Positions 11,401 to 22,629 of a DNA stretch of 64,000 nucleotides are shown here, in pieces. Both the position numbers and the translations under genes were made by a program. Under the pieces are notes generated by a model. It was not told the origin of the DNA and made no database searches. It saw nothing but the letters and a program-made list of their open reading frames with translations. Within the stretch, counting starts at the first letter, position 1. Every line of letters begins with the position of its first letter. The stretch comes from Mytilus californianus (Eukaryota > Mollusca > Bivalvia > Mytilida > Mytilidae), in assembly GCF_021869535.1 (NCBI RefSeq), contig NW_026262668.1:63518058-63582057 (forward strand). The letters run 5' to 3'.

Positions 11401-14400
11401 AGATTAAGCTTATACCTAAAAGACACCTTGAAGTAAACATGCAGCCTTCTAATTAGACATGTATCTATACAGTGTGTCAAGATTAAAATCTCCTCAGTCC
11501 AAAAAACGTTTTGAATAAATTAAGTAGAGACATCTACCATCAACACCAATGCATTGTAATGTTTGGATCCATCTACAATTTATATGAGGTATATTGCTTT
11601 TTGATTGTTGATGAAAAGGGACAATGTTACTTTTTTATTAAGAATAAATTGCTCTTTTCAAATTATGGAAAACCTCACAGACTCAAATAAAAAATGTTTT
11701 ATTTGGGTTTGTAAAGAAAACTGAGTCTTTTTATTTAAGCATATTTGATTTTTTAGATGATAAAAACAGCAACAGATAAAGTTGATGACATATCCAAGTT
11801 TGTAAGGTATATATAATGAAATTTATGATTATGAACTTTTTACCTCATCTTGTCCACAGATCATTTTAGCTTTTGCAATCACCTTGGGTGTTTTGTTAAT
11901 GATGGCATAAAATTGAATAACCTTCACTTTAACTTGAATATAGAACATGAGTTCAGTCATCTATAGACTTGATTAGTTCTTGGTTAAAGCACAATTAGTT
12001 TATATGTACTAGTAATATGTCATTGTCAAATCTCATACAATTGATTGAGCTTGTTGTCATAATGGACTATAAAATGTGTGTGACTGCTGAAAGCAAAAAC
12101 CTTATTAAATTTCACAGTAAGTGATGGATCAGCATAACAACCTACATAATAGACACAATATGACTTGTGTTGCATTTGAATGTTATCAAGCTTCATATGA
12201 GAGTCCGGATGGGTGGTCCTTCAATTCTGTATTCTTTAATTTTTTAGCCTGAGTTTTCTCTAATTTTTAAAAATTTTGCCTATTATTCTCTATTCTTCTT
12301 ATTTTAGAACCCCATTTTATCTTTTCTTTATTGTTTTATCCTATTTTCTTTTTTTATTGTCAATATTTCTGTAGATTTAACCCATCATTCTCTATTCTGT
12401 AAACCCCATCCAGACCCTCTCATATTGTGAAGCATAAGTGACTATAATTATACATAAAAAGGAAAACAGGAAATACTAAAAATAATGGATAGCACAACAG
12501 ACCACACTAACTACCAACACCTGACTCCTCAGAAAAAAGATGTACAAATGAATACAAACAACAATTAAGGGTAAACAGAACAGCTAAAGGGAGTTAACTC
12601 TGTAAAAATCAGCTGAACGTTTTAATCACATACTATTAATAAAGAGAAATCAAGCTTCTCAATGATCAAAATTAGTGTTTGTCAAACTGCTACATATCCA
12701 ATGAAATTATTCCTGTAAATTGTGTGGTTCAAATTTCTTGAAATTTTTATATTTTTGTCAACAGGTCAAAGTAAATGTTTTGTCAAAATTTTACGAAAAT
12801 TAAACAAGCCAAATATATTGGTCCAGATAGCTTGGCTAGATACAGGGACAAAATGCAGCAGATTTATAACAGTTTTAGGTGTGCAAACACCTGCCCCTTT
12901 TACATATCTATACCATATGTTGTGAAGTAAAACACTATAAAAAAAAACCTGCACAGTCCAGCTACCAATAGGATGACCACTAACTTGAACAAGAAAATAA
13001 AAGACGGCAAACTAAAAATATGCTCGCTACTACAGAAAGCTAGCTAAGCTATCAGTTTAAAGATCAAAGGTTAAAGTCAAGATAACATGTAATCATAGAA
13101 CTGAATACCATTCAAAGTTAAGTGTGATTGAAATAAAATGTAAGAGCTCTTTTTTGAATTGCCTAAAAATCTTCATTTTTAAAATCAGTTTGATAGGGAC
13201 ATGTATGACATGCTCACATTTTTTTTAATCCATCCAAAAGTGAGTTGTATTTTTTACGAAGCAACTTCCATGCGTATAAATTATAGAACATACTTAAAAA
13301 ACATTGACTACATGGTGATACATTATATATAATTAAGTCAACAAGTTTCACAAACTTACTAGACAAATGAAATTACCAGAAGTGACTATATATTTTGGAT
13401 CATTTAAGCGTTTCAGAAGGAGTGAAATTAAGTAACAAGCATAAAAAACAGCAACGTCAATATCATTATAAATTTACTACAACTGGGTTGATACTACAGC
13501 TTGTATACTATTTGTTGACTAAATCTCAAAAGAGCAGACTTATGGAAAAAATAGAATTACCACCCAGCATTGTATATCAGATACTGCAGACTTTCTGTAG
13601 GAATATATTTTTACATTACTAGAACTCAGTTATGGATGCAGTGAGAGTCACAGTATGATCATTGATTTATAATGTGAATGCAGAACTACATAAAGATGTC
13701 TAATTGGCACTCAAAATTATCATTTAAATTCTTGTAATCAGTCATGTGGATCAGGGACCTGGGTTAAATTATTTACTAGTACAGATGGTTATTAAATTTG
13801 ATAATGTTGTAAGGGTTTGACAAGAGACAATTTCCAATCCACTTTTGTGTGACCCCTTATTTACCAGAGATATTTCATGAACATATTTTAACAAATGACA
13901 TGATGGATGTCACTAGTGGAGCAGGAGCAGCTCACCCTTCTGGAGCACTGACTTCAACCCCAGTGTCTGGTGGAGTTTGTGTTGTTCAGCATTGAGTTTT
14001 ATGTGTACCTTTTTTTGGACTGTCATTTGTCTGTTCATCTTTTTACTTTTGGTCATGGTGTTTGTTATTAATTACAACAATGCATTAACATTGATCTTAA
14101 CACTAGTAAAAAAAAAATTTTGATATTTACATATTAATTTTTTTCAGATTTGTAATTTATAAGTTATAGAATATATTATCTACTTTTGTTTATTTTTCTG
14201 TAGAGAAAATCATCCATATGATTGTGCAGAGGTCATAAGTTCAAAGGTAAATATGCTTTATTTGTTATTATTGAGGCATCAAATTTCAAACAATCTGGAA
14301 ATATTTTATCCAAATGTATCATGTAATACAGATTCAATATCTAAAAATTATGTTGTCTGTTAATACTAGGACAAATAACTACACATTATGAGTTTCATTG

Positions 14401-17195
14401 ACCAGTTCTTCAAAAGATAACATTGCTCAATGTTCATACAATTTTTATCAAGAATATGAATAGAAAGATTAGTCGGGTACACTCTAATGAGACAATATTT
14501 ACAAAAAACCTAGATCTAGAATCAACATTTTATCCTTAACAATAGATTCATATCATTACATTGAACTGACAAAAGTTTAAATACCATGACCAAGAGGAGA
14601 TGACTCTGTGGAAGAGTTTCATTTGGTTAGCAATAACCCTTTTTTCCCTGGATCTTAAGCAGTCAACCACTTTTTTATACGCCCGTCAAATTTTTGACGG
14701 GACTTATTATGTTATACAAATGTCCGGCGTCCGTCCGTCTGTCTGTCCGGCATCAACATGTCGCACCGTAACTTGAGAATGACTTATCCAAATTTCATGA
14801 AACTTAACATAGTTGTTTCTTATGATGGTCAAAAGAACTGTATACTTTTTGGTGAAAATAAGATAAAAACTTTTTGAGTTACGGGACTTAGTAACTAAAA
14901 CAGGTGTGTGTTTTTTTTCACATGTCGCGCCGTATCTCAAAAACAATTTATGATTATTGCTTAAAACTTTACACACTTCTTAGTTATATTAATCTTGAGA
15001 TCTGTATACTTTTTGGTGATGATTCAAAATTTTATTTAGAGATATTGAGTATTTTGTTAAAAAAGGGGGAGGGGTTTTTCACATGTCGCGCCGTATCTCA
15101 AAAACAGTTTATGATTATTGCTTAAAACTTTACACACTTCTTAGTTATATTAACCTTAAGATCTGTATACTTTTTGGTGATGATTCAAAATTTTATTTTT
15201 GAGTTATTGAGTATTTTGTAAAAAAAAGGGGGAGGGGTTTTTCACATGTCGCGCTGTATCTCTAAAACGATTTATGATTATTGCTTAAAATTTTACACAC
15301 TTCTTAGTTATATTAATCTAAAGATCTGTATACTTTTTGGTTTTGATTCAAAATTTTATTTTTGAGATATTGATTTTTTTTTTTTTAAAAGGGGGGGTTT
15401 TCACATGTCACGCCGTATCTCAAAAACAATTTATGATTATTGCTTAAAACTTTATACACTTCTTAGTTATATTAATCTTGAGATCTGTATACTTTTTGGT
15501 GATGATTCAAAATTTTATTTTAGAGATATTGAGTATTTTGTTAAAAAAGGGGGAGGGGTTTTTCACATGTCGCGCCGTATCTCAAAAACAGTTTATGATT
15601 ATTGCTTAAAACTTTACACACTTCTTAGTTATATTAACCTTAAGATCTGTATACTTTTTGGTGATGATTCAAAATTTTATTTTTGAGTTATTGAGTATTT
15701 TGTAAAAAAAGGGGGAGGGGTTTTTCACATGTCGTGCCGTATCTCTAAAACGATTTATGATTATTGCTTAAAATTTTACACACTTCTTAGTTATATTAAT
15801 CTCAAGATCTGTATACTTTTTGGTTTTGATTCAAAATTTTATTTTAGAGATATTGAGTTTTTTGTAAAAAAAAAAAGGGGTTTTTGCATGTCACGCCATA
15901 TGTCAGAAACTATTTATGCTTATTGCATAAAAATTCACACACAAGACGAAGGGCGTATCATGCGCTCATGGCGCAGCTGTTTATTTTTAAATGTTGACAA
16001 TATATGTACTGGATATACCATTCTCTAATTTTAGGTACATTACTTCCAAAGATAAGATAATAGGATGATATAACCAATATATACAATAGTTAAAAACAAT
16101 AACGTTTTCAACTTGCCATAAATAAGTGAATAATTTAAAATAAAAAATAAACTGACATTATTAAGGAATTGTTATATCACATTAAGTAACTGAAACCTGC
16201 TACCATGATCAAATCTTCAAAATAAGTCTTTATTGATATTGTATTATAATTTTATCAAAAGACTTGAATCTTTTTATGTGAGGTGAAATATACTGTTATA
16301 CATCCTACAGAATGTTTTATGAACACTTGTTTATGTATAAATGATCATTACCAGTACCAGTTTATTTGATCTCTGCTCTACTTTTCTATGAATTTATAGA
16401 ACTCGATCCTTTAATCATCTTTGTCATGTTGTAATTACGGAAACCATCAAAGTAATAATACAATTTAAGTATTGTTTGAAAAAATATACTGTTTTTTTTA
16501 TTCCAGAGGATTTATCTATAGTTTTTCATCATTGTCAAAGTTCATTTAAAATTAATTTTAATATGAACTTAAAAACACTGAAGATTGTAAATTTGGAACT
16601 TTTAAATGTATTAAATGATTTGATGATATATTAACTTAATTATTTAACACACTGTACAATGTTTTGAGTGTCTTGACTAAATTTGTATCTTTACAAAAGA
16701 TGTAACAAGTTTGTTTTTCTCTCTCTCTGAAACAAAGAGGAATCTGAAATTGAAGGATTAAGTAGTTTAACTGTCATAGTTTACTAACAGTTTATAAAAA
16801 ACTTTAAGATTTACAGTCTATGAAGATAAAATAAATTAAAAAATAAATTAAAAGATAAAGTTAAATGGAAGATTTGAAATCTTGAAATGTTATTTTTTTA
16901 TTTTCTAATTTCATATTTAGTTAGAAAGTTGGGTGGAGAATGAGGTTGAAGGCTTTATCTGTTTGGAACCCAATGTTTTTGTTATTCTTTTTCAAGTTAT
17001 GAATAATTAGATAAAAACATGTTCCTTAGTTTCAGTTTTTATATAAAATGATTTATAGCCAATCAAGGATAATATATTACAAAAAATTAATGCTTCTTTA
17101 CTTTTTTTTAGATTGATAATGGTAACCCACCATATCTGAAATGGATCAGTGATATTGTAGGTGTATCTGACAAGAAACCAAAGCTTGACAGCTGA
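5344..17195 (+). CDS. CUTA: CutA homologue (divalent-cation tolerance family)
   Basis: Six coding exons join in phase to a 134-aa protein: 5344-5465, 8209-8268, 9282-9327, 11757-11806, 14204-14246 and 17112-17195 (405 nt with TGA). All introns begin GT and end AG. Family signatures are AACVN (residues 49-53), YEWEEKI (62-68), MIKT (77-80), HPY followed by AEVI (96-104) and PYLKWI (114-119). CutA proteins are small ferredoxin-like proteins that form trimers. Bacterial members are linked to copper tolerance; animal members have been linked to acetylcholinesterase maturation, and their true role is unsettled. The N-terminal 15 residues before M15 are hydrophobic with two Arg, like the leader of animal CutA. 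The first exon has an acceptor at 5321-5322 and stays open upstream, so a further 5' exon is likely. Introns of 2.7, 1.0, 2.4, 2.4 and 2.9 kb are rich in repeats. Confidence 0.93.
6203..7556. mobile_element. Non-autonomous TIR element in CutA intron 1
   Basis: The ends ACTGCCTTGGGGATAAGA (6203) and TCTTATCCCCAAGGCAGT (to 7556, one mismatch further in) form inverted repeats that extend about 30 bp. The 1354-bp interior has no long ORF and contains a diverged tandem duplication of about 158 bp, with starts near 6699 and 6857 at AAAATGTGAGTCA. No clear target duplication was found, so the superfamily is open. Confidence 0.6.
8209..8268 (+). CDS. CUTA: CutA exon 2
   Basis: A 60-nt exon lies between a T-rich acceptor ending TTTTGCAG and donor GTAAGT. 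It encodes GIVKNKLAACVNIIPGITSV with its last codon split; this contains the family hallmark AACVN. Confidence 0.92.
8470..8700. repeat. Decayed tandem repeat, about 143-bp units
   Basis: Two diverged units each carry ACTATAGGA followed by GATCAGCA (8489 and about 8630). The same motif order is seen in the 18.7-20.3 kb array, suggesting one family. Confidence 0.45.
9282..9327 (+). CDS. CUTA: CutA exon 3
   Basis: A 46-nt exon has acceptor TGTAATTTCAG and donor GTAAGT. It encodes YEWEEKINEDGELLL, matching the conserved aromatic and acidic segment before the IKT strand. Confidence 0.92.
9545..9880 (+). repeat. Mussel repeat family B, full-length copy
   Basis: It begins near AATGGGGAATATGTCAAAGA and continues through CCACCAATGGGTCTTCAA and GGTGGTCCTCAGCTGGCCC to a tail with TCCTGACTTGGGACAGGCAC. 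The same sequence order appears at 59030-59300, and reversed at 23735-24033 and 29618-29760. The tail resembles family A, so the two may be related or composite. Confidence 0.75.
9900..10270. repeat. (GTC)n tract and two ~160-bp tandem units
   Basis: A GTCGTCGTCGTC tract is followed by two units, each starting GACAATAACT (9940 and 10099), that share GGTTGG, GACTTTGGGGG or GGCTTTGGGGG, and TTTAGGAAT before AGGGGC. The order of a simple GTC tract and then units of about 160 bp matches the arrays at 14.7 and 33.0 kb. Confidence 0.7.
10420..11060. repeat. Interspersed repeat with G-rich core
   Basis: The segment has a G-rich block (10545-10830), two copies of GTGTATTGCACAAAAGCA (about 10749 and 10834), and CAACTGTTCCGGGTTGGACC near 11000. 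I recognise this string order as a common mussel repeat. G runs of four or more, closely spaced at 10550-10580, fit a G-quadruplex pattern. A run of fifteen G lies at about 10593. Confidence 0.55.
11757..11806 (+). CDS. CUTA: CutA exon 4
   Basis: A 50-nt exon has acceptor GATTTTTTAG and donor GTATAT. It encodes MIKTATDKVDDISKFVR with the Arg codon split. Confidence 0.92.
12190..12432. mobile_element. Foldback MITE-like element
   Basis: The ends GCTTCATATGAGAG and CTCTCATATTGTGAAGC pair, and next to them GTCCGGATGGG pairs with CCCATCCAGAC. The interior repeats ATTCTCTATTCT. A related segment lies reversed at 32215-32400 inside the hAT-type element. Confidence 0.6.
13900..14080 (+). repeat. 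Interspersed mussel repeat
   Basis: The stretch GATGTCACTAGTGGAGCAGG, then CCTTCTGGAGCAC, then GTCTGTTCATCTTTTT is recognised as a recurrent bivalve repeat. It lies in CutA intron 4 with no coding potential. Confidence 0.45.
14204..14246 (+). CDS. CUTA: CutA exon 5
   Basis: A 43-nt exon has acceptor TTTTTCTGTAG and donor GTAAAT. It encodes ENHPYDCAEVISSK with the conserved HPY. The position after the AEVI block reads SSK, where many family members have a leucine-proline turn. Confidence 0.92.
14682..15965. repeat. Hairpin, GTCC tract and ~161-bp tandem array
   Basis: The array starts with hairpin CCCGTCAAA/TTTGACGGG (14682-14701), then a GTCCGTCCGTCTGTC tract (about 14729-14748) and a divergent first unit. 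Units beginning CACATGTCGCGCC start at 14919, 15080, 15243, 15402, 15564 and 15726, with a degenerate one at 15885. Spacings are 159-163 bp. Units 1-3 match units 4-6 better than they match each other, giving a 483-bp higher-order period. In-frame ORFs of 73-99 codons run along it but are by-products of the period. It lies in CutA intron 5. Confidence 0.9.
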
Positions 17196-17246
17196 CTCTG
17201 ACAATATGCAATTGAAAAGGATGTTGCATGTTGTGTAATGAATAAA
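17112..17246 (+). CDS. CUTA: CutA terminal exon and 3' UTR
   Basis: The acceptor TTTTTTTTAG ends at 17111. Coding runs to TGA 17193-17195 and includes GNPPYLKWI, followed by a short Lys-rich tail. An AATAAA signal at 17241-17246 lies 46 bases after the stop and would give a very short 3' UTR. Confidence 0.9.
17241..17246 (+). terminator. Polyadenylation signal of CutA
   Basis: AATAAA follows the CutA stop by 46 bases. It is the first canonical signal after the stop; others occur further on, for example near 18181. Confidence 0.6.
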
Positions 17247-17265
17247 TCATGCTTCAAAATTATTG

Positions 17266-18021
17266 TTCAATTTGTTTTAGGCCCATGCCACTAAGTGGTT
17301 GAGGCATATTGTATTACTTTTGTCCATGATAATGTTATTTTCTTCTTTTTAATTCAAACAGTGGTTTGTTATTCCCCGTGGGGGTTTTCATTTTTTAATT
17401 AGATGTCTGATATATGTAACAGTGAATCTTTACAGTGTAAATATTCCCTGAAGTAATTTGATCCCCAATGCATGTGTTTCAGTTCTGACAAAATGAACAC
17501 ACTAGTGTTAAGAAGGAATACACTTTTTATTTACATGAAAGTTAAGCTTGTATATTCTCAACTAACTAGGGAATATGAGATAAGTTGTTTTGCATGTATA
17601 TGAAGATTAAAGTTACTTAGAGTCATTATCCTTAAGTGTGTTTATTGGGAGATCAATGACTTTGCTTGACATGTTAGTTAAGAAGTTGTGAAAGGCATAA
17701 CAATTACAATTGACACTTGCTGAAATTAATGGGGGGAATATTTCGTATTGATTGTATTCAGTATCAAATTAACTAACTTTTAAGTATGCAAATGAAATGT
17801 CGACAAGCCACCTATGGCATTATTTATAGATTTCAGTTTTAAATGTAATGTTTGAATAAATTTCCTCACAAATCTGGAAAGCAAGGTTGTAGAGATTAAG
17901 AAGAGAATAATATTATTTAAGATGGAGCTTTAATGTAATCATTCTGTGCTCCTTAATGTTTCATACTTTAAACTTGATAAAACTGATCTGACAATACTAA
18001 ATAAGTAACTTACGTTTATTT
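17266..18021. other. Intergenic DNA after CutA
   Basis: AT-rich sequence without recognisable genes or repeats. It could hold a longer alternative CutA 3' UTR. Confidence 0.4.
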
Positions 18022-18181
18022 AGAATAACAGATAAGCTTGAAAAGCTAATATTTTATTTCTGGTTTTTTTCTGGTTAAATGTATAAAAGTATTTTGTCAA
18101 CAGAATAACACATACGCTTGAAAAGCTAACATTTTATGTCTGTTGTTTTTCTGGTTGAATGTATAAAAGCATTTTGCCAAT
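18022..18181. repeat. Tandem duplication, 80-bp unit
   Basis: Two adjacent 80-bp units (18022-18101, 18102-18181) share AGAATAACA, GCTTGAAAAGCTAA and AATGTATAAAAG with scattered substitutions. Confidence 0.85.
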
Positions 18182-18719
18182 AAAATATGCCAAATATAAC
18201 GTGTTGTTGCATTTTATTTTAAGGGGCCTTGAATTTAATATTCATATTCATATCTTAAATTTCAATATTCTATTGTGTGATGTTTTACCACCAATTATGA
18301 CTTCCCAATGCATTGCAACAAGTTACTAAACATGCGTGAATAGCTGTGTATGAGCTACTTACCCTTGGGAAGCACACGAGATTGTCCCAGGGGTTTTAGT
18401 GGAGGTAATATTCAATCATTAGTTATCTGTTAAGAGAGAACCATTGGAACAACTCTGAGATGACAACAAGGGTCCCTCTTATTTCCAATGTCAGTTTTAA
18501 AAACTTTCCCGCCCTTCATTTTAGTAGATGACACATTGAAAACAAAAAGAGATAACGAACCAATTTTATTTATTGTTATCCTGAATATAAATTGAAATAT
18601 TTACCACCGGATGTGAGACCAGCCGAATCCGTTTTCTGTGTTTTGTTTTGGGGGCTATTGTTTTCTTTTTTGTCTTTTGGCCTGCCCTTCAAAGACACTT
18701 CTTAGCGGTTTTACCTTCA
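18182..18719. other. Intergenic DNA
   Basis: No gene or clear repeat was seen. Confidence 0.35.
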
Positions 18720-18895
18720 ACCTTGAAAACTATAAAAAAAAAATAGACAGAAATTATAAACAGCAAAATAAATGGTCAGCAATACAAGATTTACAATTTT
18801 AAAAGACTGAAACCATTTTGTATCAACTTGACTAAGAGTTATTGCCCTGAAATGACAATTTTTGACACAGTTAAACATTTTTGCCTTCTATATAT

Positions 18896-19130
18896 AGGTG
18901 GCCGAGTGGTTTAGAGCGCTGGACACGGTGCAAGGCGGTGTTGGCTCGGACGATATCAGTGGCGGATCCAGAACTTTTCATAAGGGGGGGCCTGCTGACT
19001 GACCTAAAGGGGGGGGGGGGCGCTCCAGTCATGCTTCCCTATATAATCAACCAAATTTTTTCCACGAAAGGGGGGGGCCTGGGCAAATTTAACATTGTTT
19101 TGCTGATACTTAGAGTAATTATGAATATAA
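18896..19130 (+). mobile_element. tRNA-derived SINE, copy 1 (interrupted)
   Basis: The head carries an A box (TGGCCGAGTGG, 18899-18909) and matches copy 2 up to about 18956. The B-box region is then replaced by about 125 bp starting CAGTGGCGGATCCAG with G-rich stretches, after which the SINE body (AATTTAACATTG, then TTTGCTGATACTTAGAG) resumes near 19085. Confidence 0.7.
18957..19083. mobile_element. Fragment of a CAGTGGCGGATCCAG-type element
   Basis: The string CAGTGGCGGATCCAG resembles the terminal sequence of small DNA transposons seen in many invertebrates. The matching opposite end is absent here, so the fragment is truncated or only coincidental. Confidence 0.35.
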
Positions 19131-19382
19131 TATGTGTTTTCAGCCGTGTATCGCCTTTACTGGTGATCCAATGGATGGATCTCTCGTAGAGTTGTCACTT
19201 GTTTAGACGTACTTACCAAATAATTATTTCTGTGACTGCATCTTACGATAGATAATTTAGCTAATCTGCAATCAATTCCATCTTCATGCCTAATATATCA
19301 TGTACTGTGTTACAACTCTAGATTCTACTGACGAGAAAAGGTAACACTAGGCCACCGAAAGCTGAATTTTTTAGTTCAGTCT

Positions 19383-19530
19383 AGGTGGCCGAGTGGTTTA
19401 GAGCGCTGGACACAGTGCATGCGGTGTTGTCTCGATATCTCATTAGCATGAGTTCGAATCCTGGCGAGGGGAGAAAAAAAATTTGCAGATTTAACATTGT
19501 TGTGCTGATATTTAGAGTAATTATATATAT
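19383..19530 (+). mobile_element. tRNA-derived SINE, copy 2
   Basis: The head carries an A box (TGGCCGAGTGG, 19386-19396) and a B box (GTTCGAATCC, 19452-19461) spaced like a tRNA-Leu or tRNA-Ser type promoter. An A run follows, then the body shared with copy 1 (TTTAACATTGTTGTGCTGAT) and an (AT)n tail. The tRNA arms do not fold well, so this is a SINE and not a tRNA gene. Confidence 0.75.
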
Positions 19531-20320
19531 ATAAAATATATATAGAGAGACACTGCAACCAGCAAAAATGAGCAGTAATACAACACGATCTATACAAAAC
19601 GTCTTCTCATAGTTTTTGCCTTTAGAATTACTATTGTTGAAAATCTTGAAAATTAGAATAAATTGACAAAAACTGTAAACAGGAAAAATGATCAGTAATA
19701 CAATCTTTATTTAAGGTACAGTAAAATAATTTCTCATATTCGTTGGTGTCTACAAGCCTCTTGTTTGCACTTATCGTGAAAACTATAATTAATAGATATA
19801 AATTGTAAACAGCAAAATTAATCAGCAAAATATAACCAACAAGAAGGTTAACATAATGGTTATCTTCAATCCACTCTTTATAGCAGTTATTGCCCTTAAA
19901 TGAAGATTTTAACTCATTTTTCATTTTTGGCAACTAGAATAGATCGAGAGAAAAACTGTAAAAAGTAAAAATGTTCAGCAAAATAAGACCTATAAATAAA
20001 TAGAAACATGACTTTGATCGTTAATTGACCTCTTATAAAAATTATTGAAATTAAATGACAAAAATTCTCGATGACTGAAAAATAAACTATTAACTGATTC
20101 TTTATAGGAGTTTGCCTTCAAATGGAGATTTTTGACAAAGGTTGGCATTTTGCTTTTCTCTCGAAAAATGTCAAATGACTAAATATAGTACTTATTGCCC
20201 GAAGAATAAAGTTTTTTAGACAAAATTTTAGGTAAATTGTTTATTATTTGAAAACAATAATTATAGATAGACAAAAACTGTAAACAATAGAAATGATCAT
20301 CAAAACAACATATAGGAATG

Positions 20321-21060
20321 TGTGACTGAGTCGCATGACCCATTTGACTTTATTTGAAATATTGCCATTTATGAAATATTTTTATGACACGAGGGATTTG
20401 GATAATTTTTTAGAATTGATAAAATATAAACATGAGACTTAAATGAAAAAAATTGAAAAACAAAATTGGTCATGAGTTTTACCGATTTTTTTTATAGTGC
20501 CACTTTATAATAAGAACAGTACACAAAAGACATCTCACTATAATCGGACGCGCATTTATTTAGTCGTTACTCGTACTTCTAAATGCCGCGTCTTTGGCGG
20601 AAAAGATTAAAAAACTAATTTCAAAGTTCTGCTTTACTCGAGGATTTGACCTGGCTCGAGGATCGATCAACGACCTCCTGCTCTCGAAGCAATTACAAAG
20701 AAACCATCTGTTCGTTTACCATTGCACGAAAAACACGAATGAAATACATCTACAATAAAAAGTACTGCAGTCAAGTATGTATGCACATAATGATGTGGTA
20801 TGCCAAAACATATTGATATGATATGATATGATAATATTGGTTTTAGAAATAAATTAGTAAAAGGCTATCTACTATAAATGATAATAATACTTTATAAATT
20901 TCATTCTTCCGACGCGCTTTTATGGATTTACCTTTTTAAGAACAATCAAGCCCAAACATTTGAAAACCAAAGCATAAATGTCTAATGAAAGATGAATTTA
21001 GATAATATCCACCTTTGATCTATAGTTCGCTTTTATTTGACCATTAAATACTTTTTAATT
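20321..21060. other. Intergenic DNA
   Basis: No gene seen. A short direct repeat (GATATGATAT) occurs near 20818. Confidence 0.35.
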
Positions 21061-21145
21061 CCTGCGTCACTGATGAGTCTTTTGTAGATGAAACTCGCGT
21101 CTGCAGTACAAAACTATAAAGCTGGTATTTTTTATGAGTGTTTTT
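21061..21145 (-). repeat. Mussel repeat family C, fragment
   Basis: CACTGATGAGTCTTTTGTAG then GAAACTCGCGTCTGC is the reversed form of the family C core (GACGAAACGCGCGTCTGG-like). Confidence 0.6.
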
Positions 21146-21905
21146 CTATGTGTTTGAACTATGTCAACTTTTGAGATCCGCCTTTGATAAAGGTGTTTGA
21201 GCTGTGTCAATAAAAGATTTCAAAAGTTCTTTTCACTACAAATAAAATGTGTTAACTGAAATTATTTCATTATGTAAAATTGGCTATGTAATATATGATG
21301 CATATACTAGATCAGATAAGTCTACGGAAACTTCCCGCTTATTAATAATCATTCATCCTACAATTGTATATCCTATCTTGTACAGCAGATCAATGTTTGT
21401 AGATCTTGTATCACTAAGTAAATAGCTGCAGCATATTAATCCAAGACCTGAATTTTCTACGAAAAAATTATAGTTACGTCTGCAGTAATATTTAAGGGTA
21501 TAGCATTTATCTTTTTCTCCTGTATCATTTCATGAACAAATTTGTCCGTTTGAATGTCAAATATCACATGACTCGACTGTCAAGGTCAACTGGGAAAAGA
21601 CTTATTTTATATAATGGCCAATGTGCATATAACGATACATATCTAGTGTAAAAACCATATGCACACGTTGTATATTTTCATTAACAGTCAAAGGCAAATT
21701 TGCTTATATGCATGTTTACAATCACATGTAAATTGACACCATATGAACGGGGCTTTACAAAAGCTACCTAAAGACGTTTTTGTTTATTAGGGTTTCCTCG
21801 TTAAATATCACGAAGAGCTGTAGTCTTTTAGGAATAGAATACTTTAGATGTATTTGGCAAAATCTTTATGAATTTTGGGTACTCAATGCTCTTCAATTCG
21901 TACTT
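21146..21905. other. Intergenic DNA
   Basis: No supported feature seen. Confidence 0.3.
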
Positions 21906-22014
21906 TACTTGACCTCTTCAGCTTTTTTGATTCGAGCGTCACTGATGAATCTTTTAAAGACGAAACGCGCGTATGACGGAAACATGTTTACGCCTGGTAT
22001 CTATGATGAGTTTA
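21906..22014 (-). repeat. Mussel repeat family C, fragment
   Basis: GCGTCACTGATGAATC, GACGAAACGCGCGTATG and CTGGTATCTATGATGAG follow the reversed family C order. Confidence 0.6.
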
Positions 22015-22530
22015 TTTACTATATTCTGTAAAGTGTTAATTTATGAATAAATCAAACATGATATTCTTCAAGTCTAAACTATTTACGCAAAAAGGGTAAT
22101 ATCCAACAAAGGAATCATTTACTCAAAGGGAAAAACGGAAAATAATAAACAAACAAAATCACGATAATAAAAAAGCAAACTGCATGAAAAAAGCAAAAGA
22201 AAATAAAAAAGCAAAATGCAAAAAAAATAATAAAAAAAATAGGGGTATGAATAGATAAACAAAAATCGTCTAAGTTCATTTTACATTAGGGTTTTGCGAC
22301 CTTAGTTTTAACATAAGTACACGATTTTATGAATTCGGAAATTAACAAACAATATTTATTATTTAATTCATGCCAGTACCGAAAATAGCTCAAATGGGAA
22401 AAAATGGCTATTCATTTCGTCAAATTATATGGCGAGTGTCATTAACTTATTAACTTTCTAGTTTATCATGTAAGTAAAATTATGAACATATCATGAAAAT
22501 AAGATGTAGTATTTTAGCCAATGAGATGAC

Positions 22531-22611
22531 CATCCACCACAGATAATCATCCACCAGAGACAATCCACCAGAGACAATCATCCACCAGAGACAACCATCC
22601 ACCAGAGACAA
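22531..22611. repeat. Minisatellite, 17-18-bp unit
   Basis: Four to five copies of ATCATCCACCAGAGACA lie head to tail; one unit lacks the ATCATCC part's first bases. The minus-strand reading gives short Trp-rich peptides with no support as protein. Confidence 0.8.
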
Positions 22612-22629
22612 GAAGATCAGGATGTTTAC

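Larger units (their letters stand above)
18720..20320. repeat. Decayed tandem array of ~150-160-bp units
   Basis: Diverged units carry a motif order of AACTATAA, then AAACTGTAAACAGCAAAAATGA or similar, then TCAGCAA, then GTTATTGCCCTTAAATGA. They are visible at about 18727, 19653, 19780, 19932 and 20251. Two tRNA-derived SINE copies have inserted into the array. I recognise the unit as a common bivalve repeat. Confidence 0.6.

Noticed and set aside
14904-16028. ORFs of 73-99 codons with repeated SRRISKTIYDYCLKL-like text
   Set aside because: They follow the tandem period of the non-coding array. Unit lengths of 159-163 bp break the frame, and the array sits in a CutA intron.
18896-19475. tRNA-Leu/Ser genes
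   Set aside because: A and B boxes are present, but acceptor and anticodon stems do not fold, and the sequence continues into a shared SINE body.
22531-22611. CRISPR-like short repeats
   Set aside because: Units are contiguous with no spacers and the genome is eukaryotic; this is a minisatellite.
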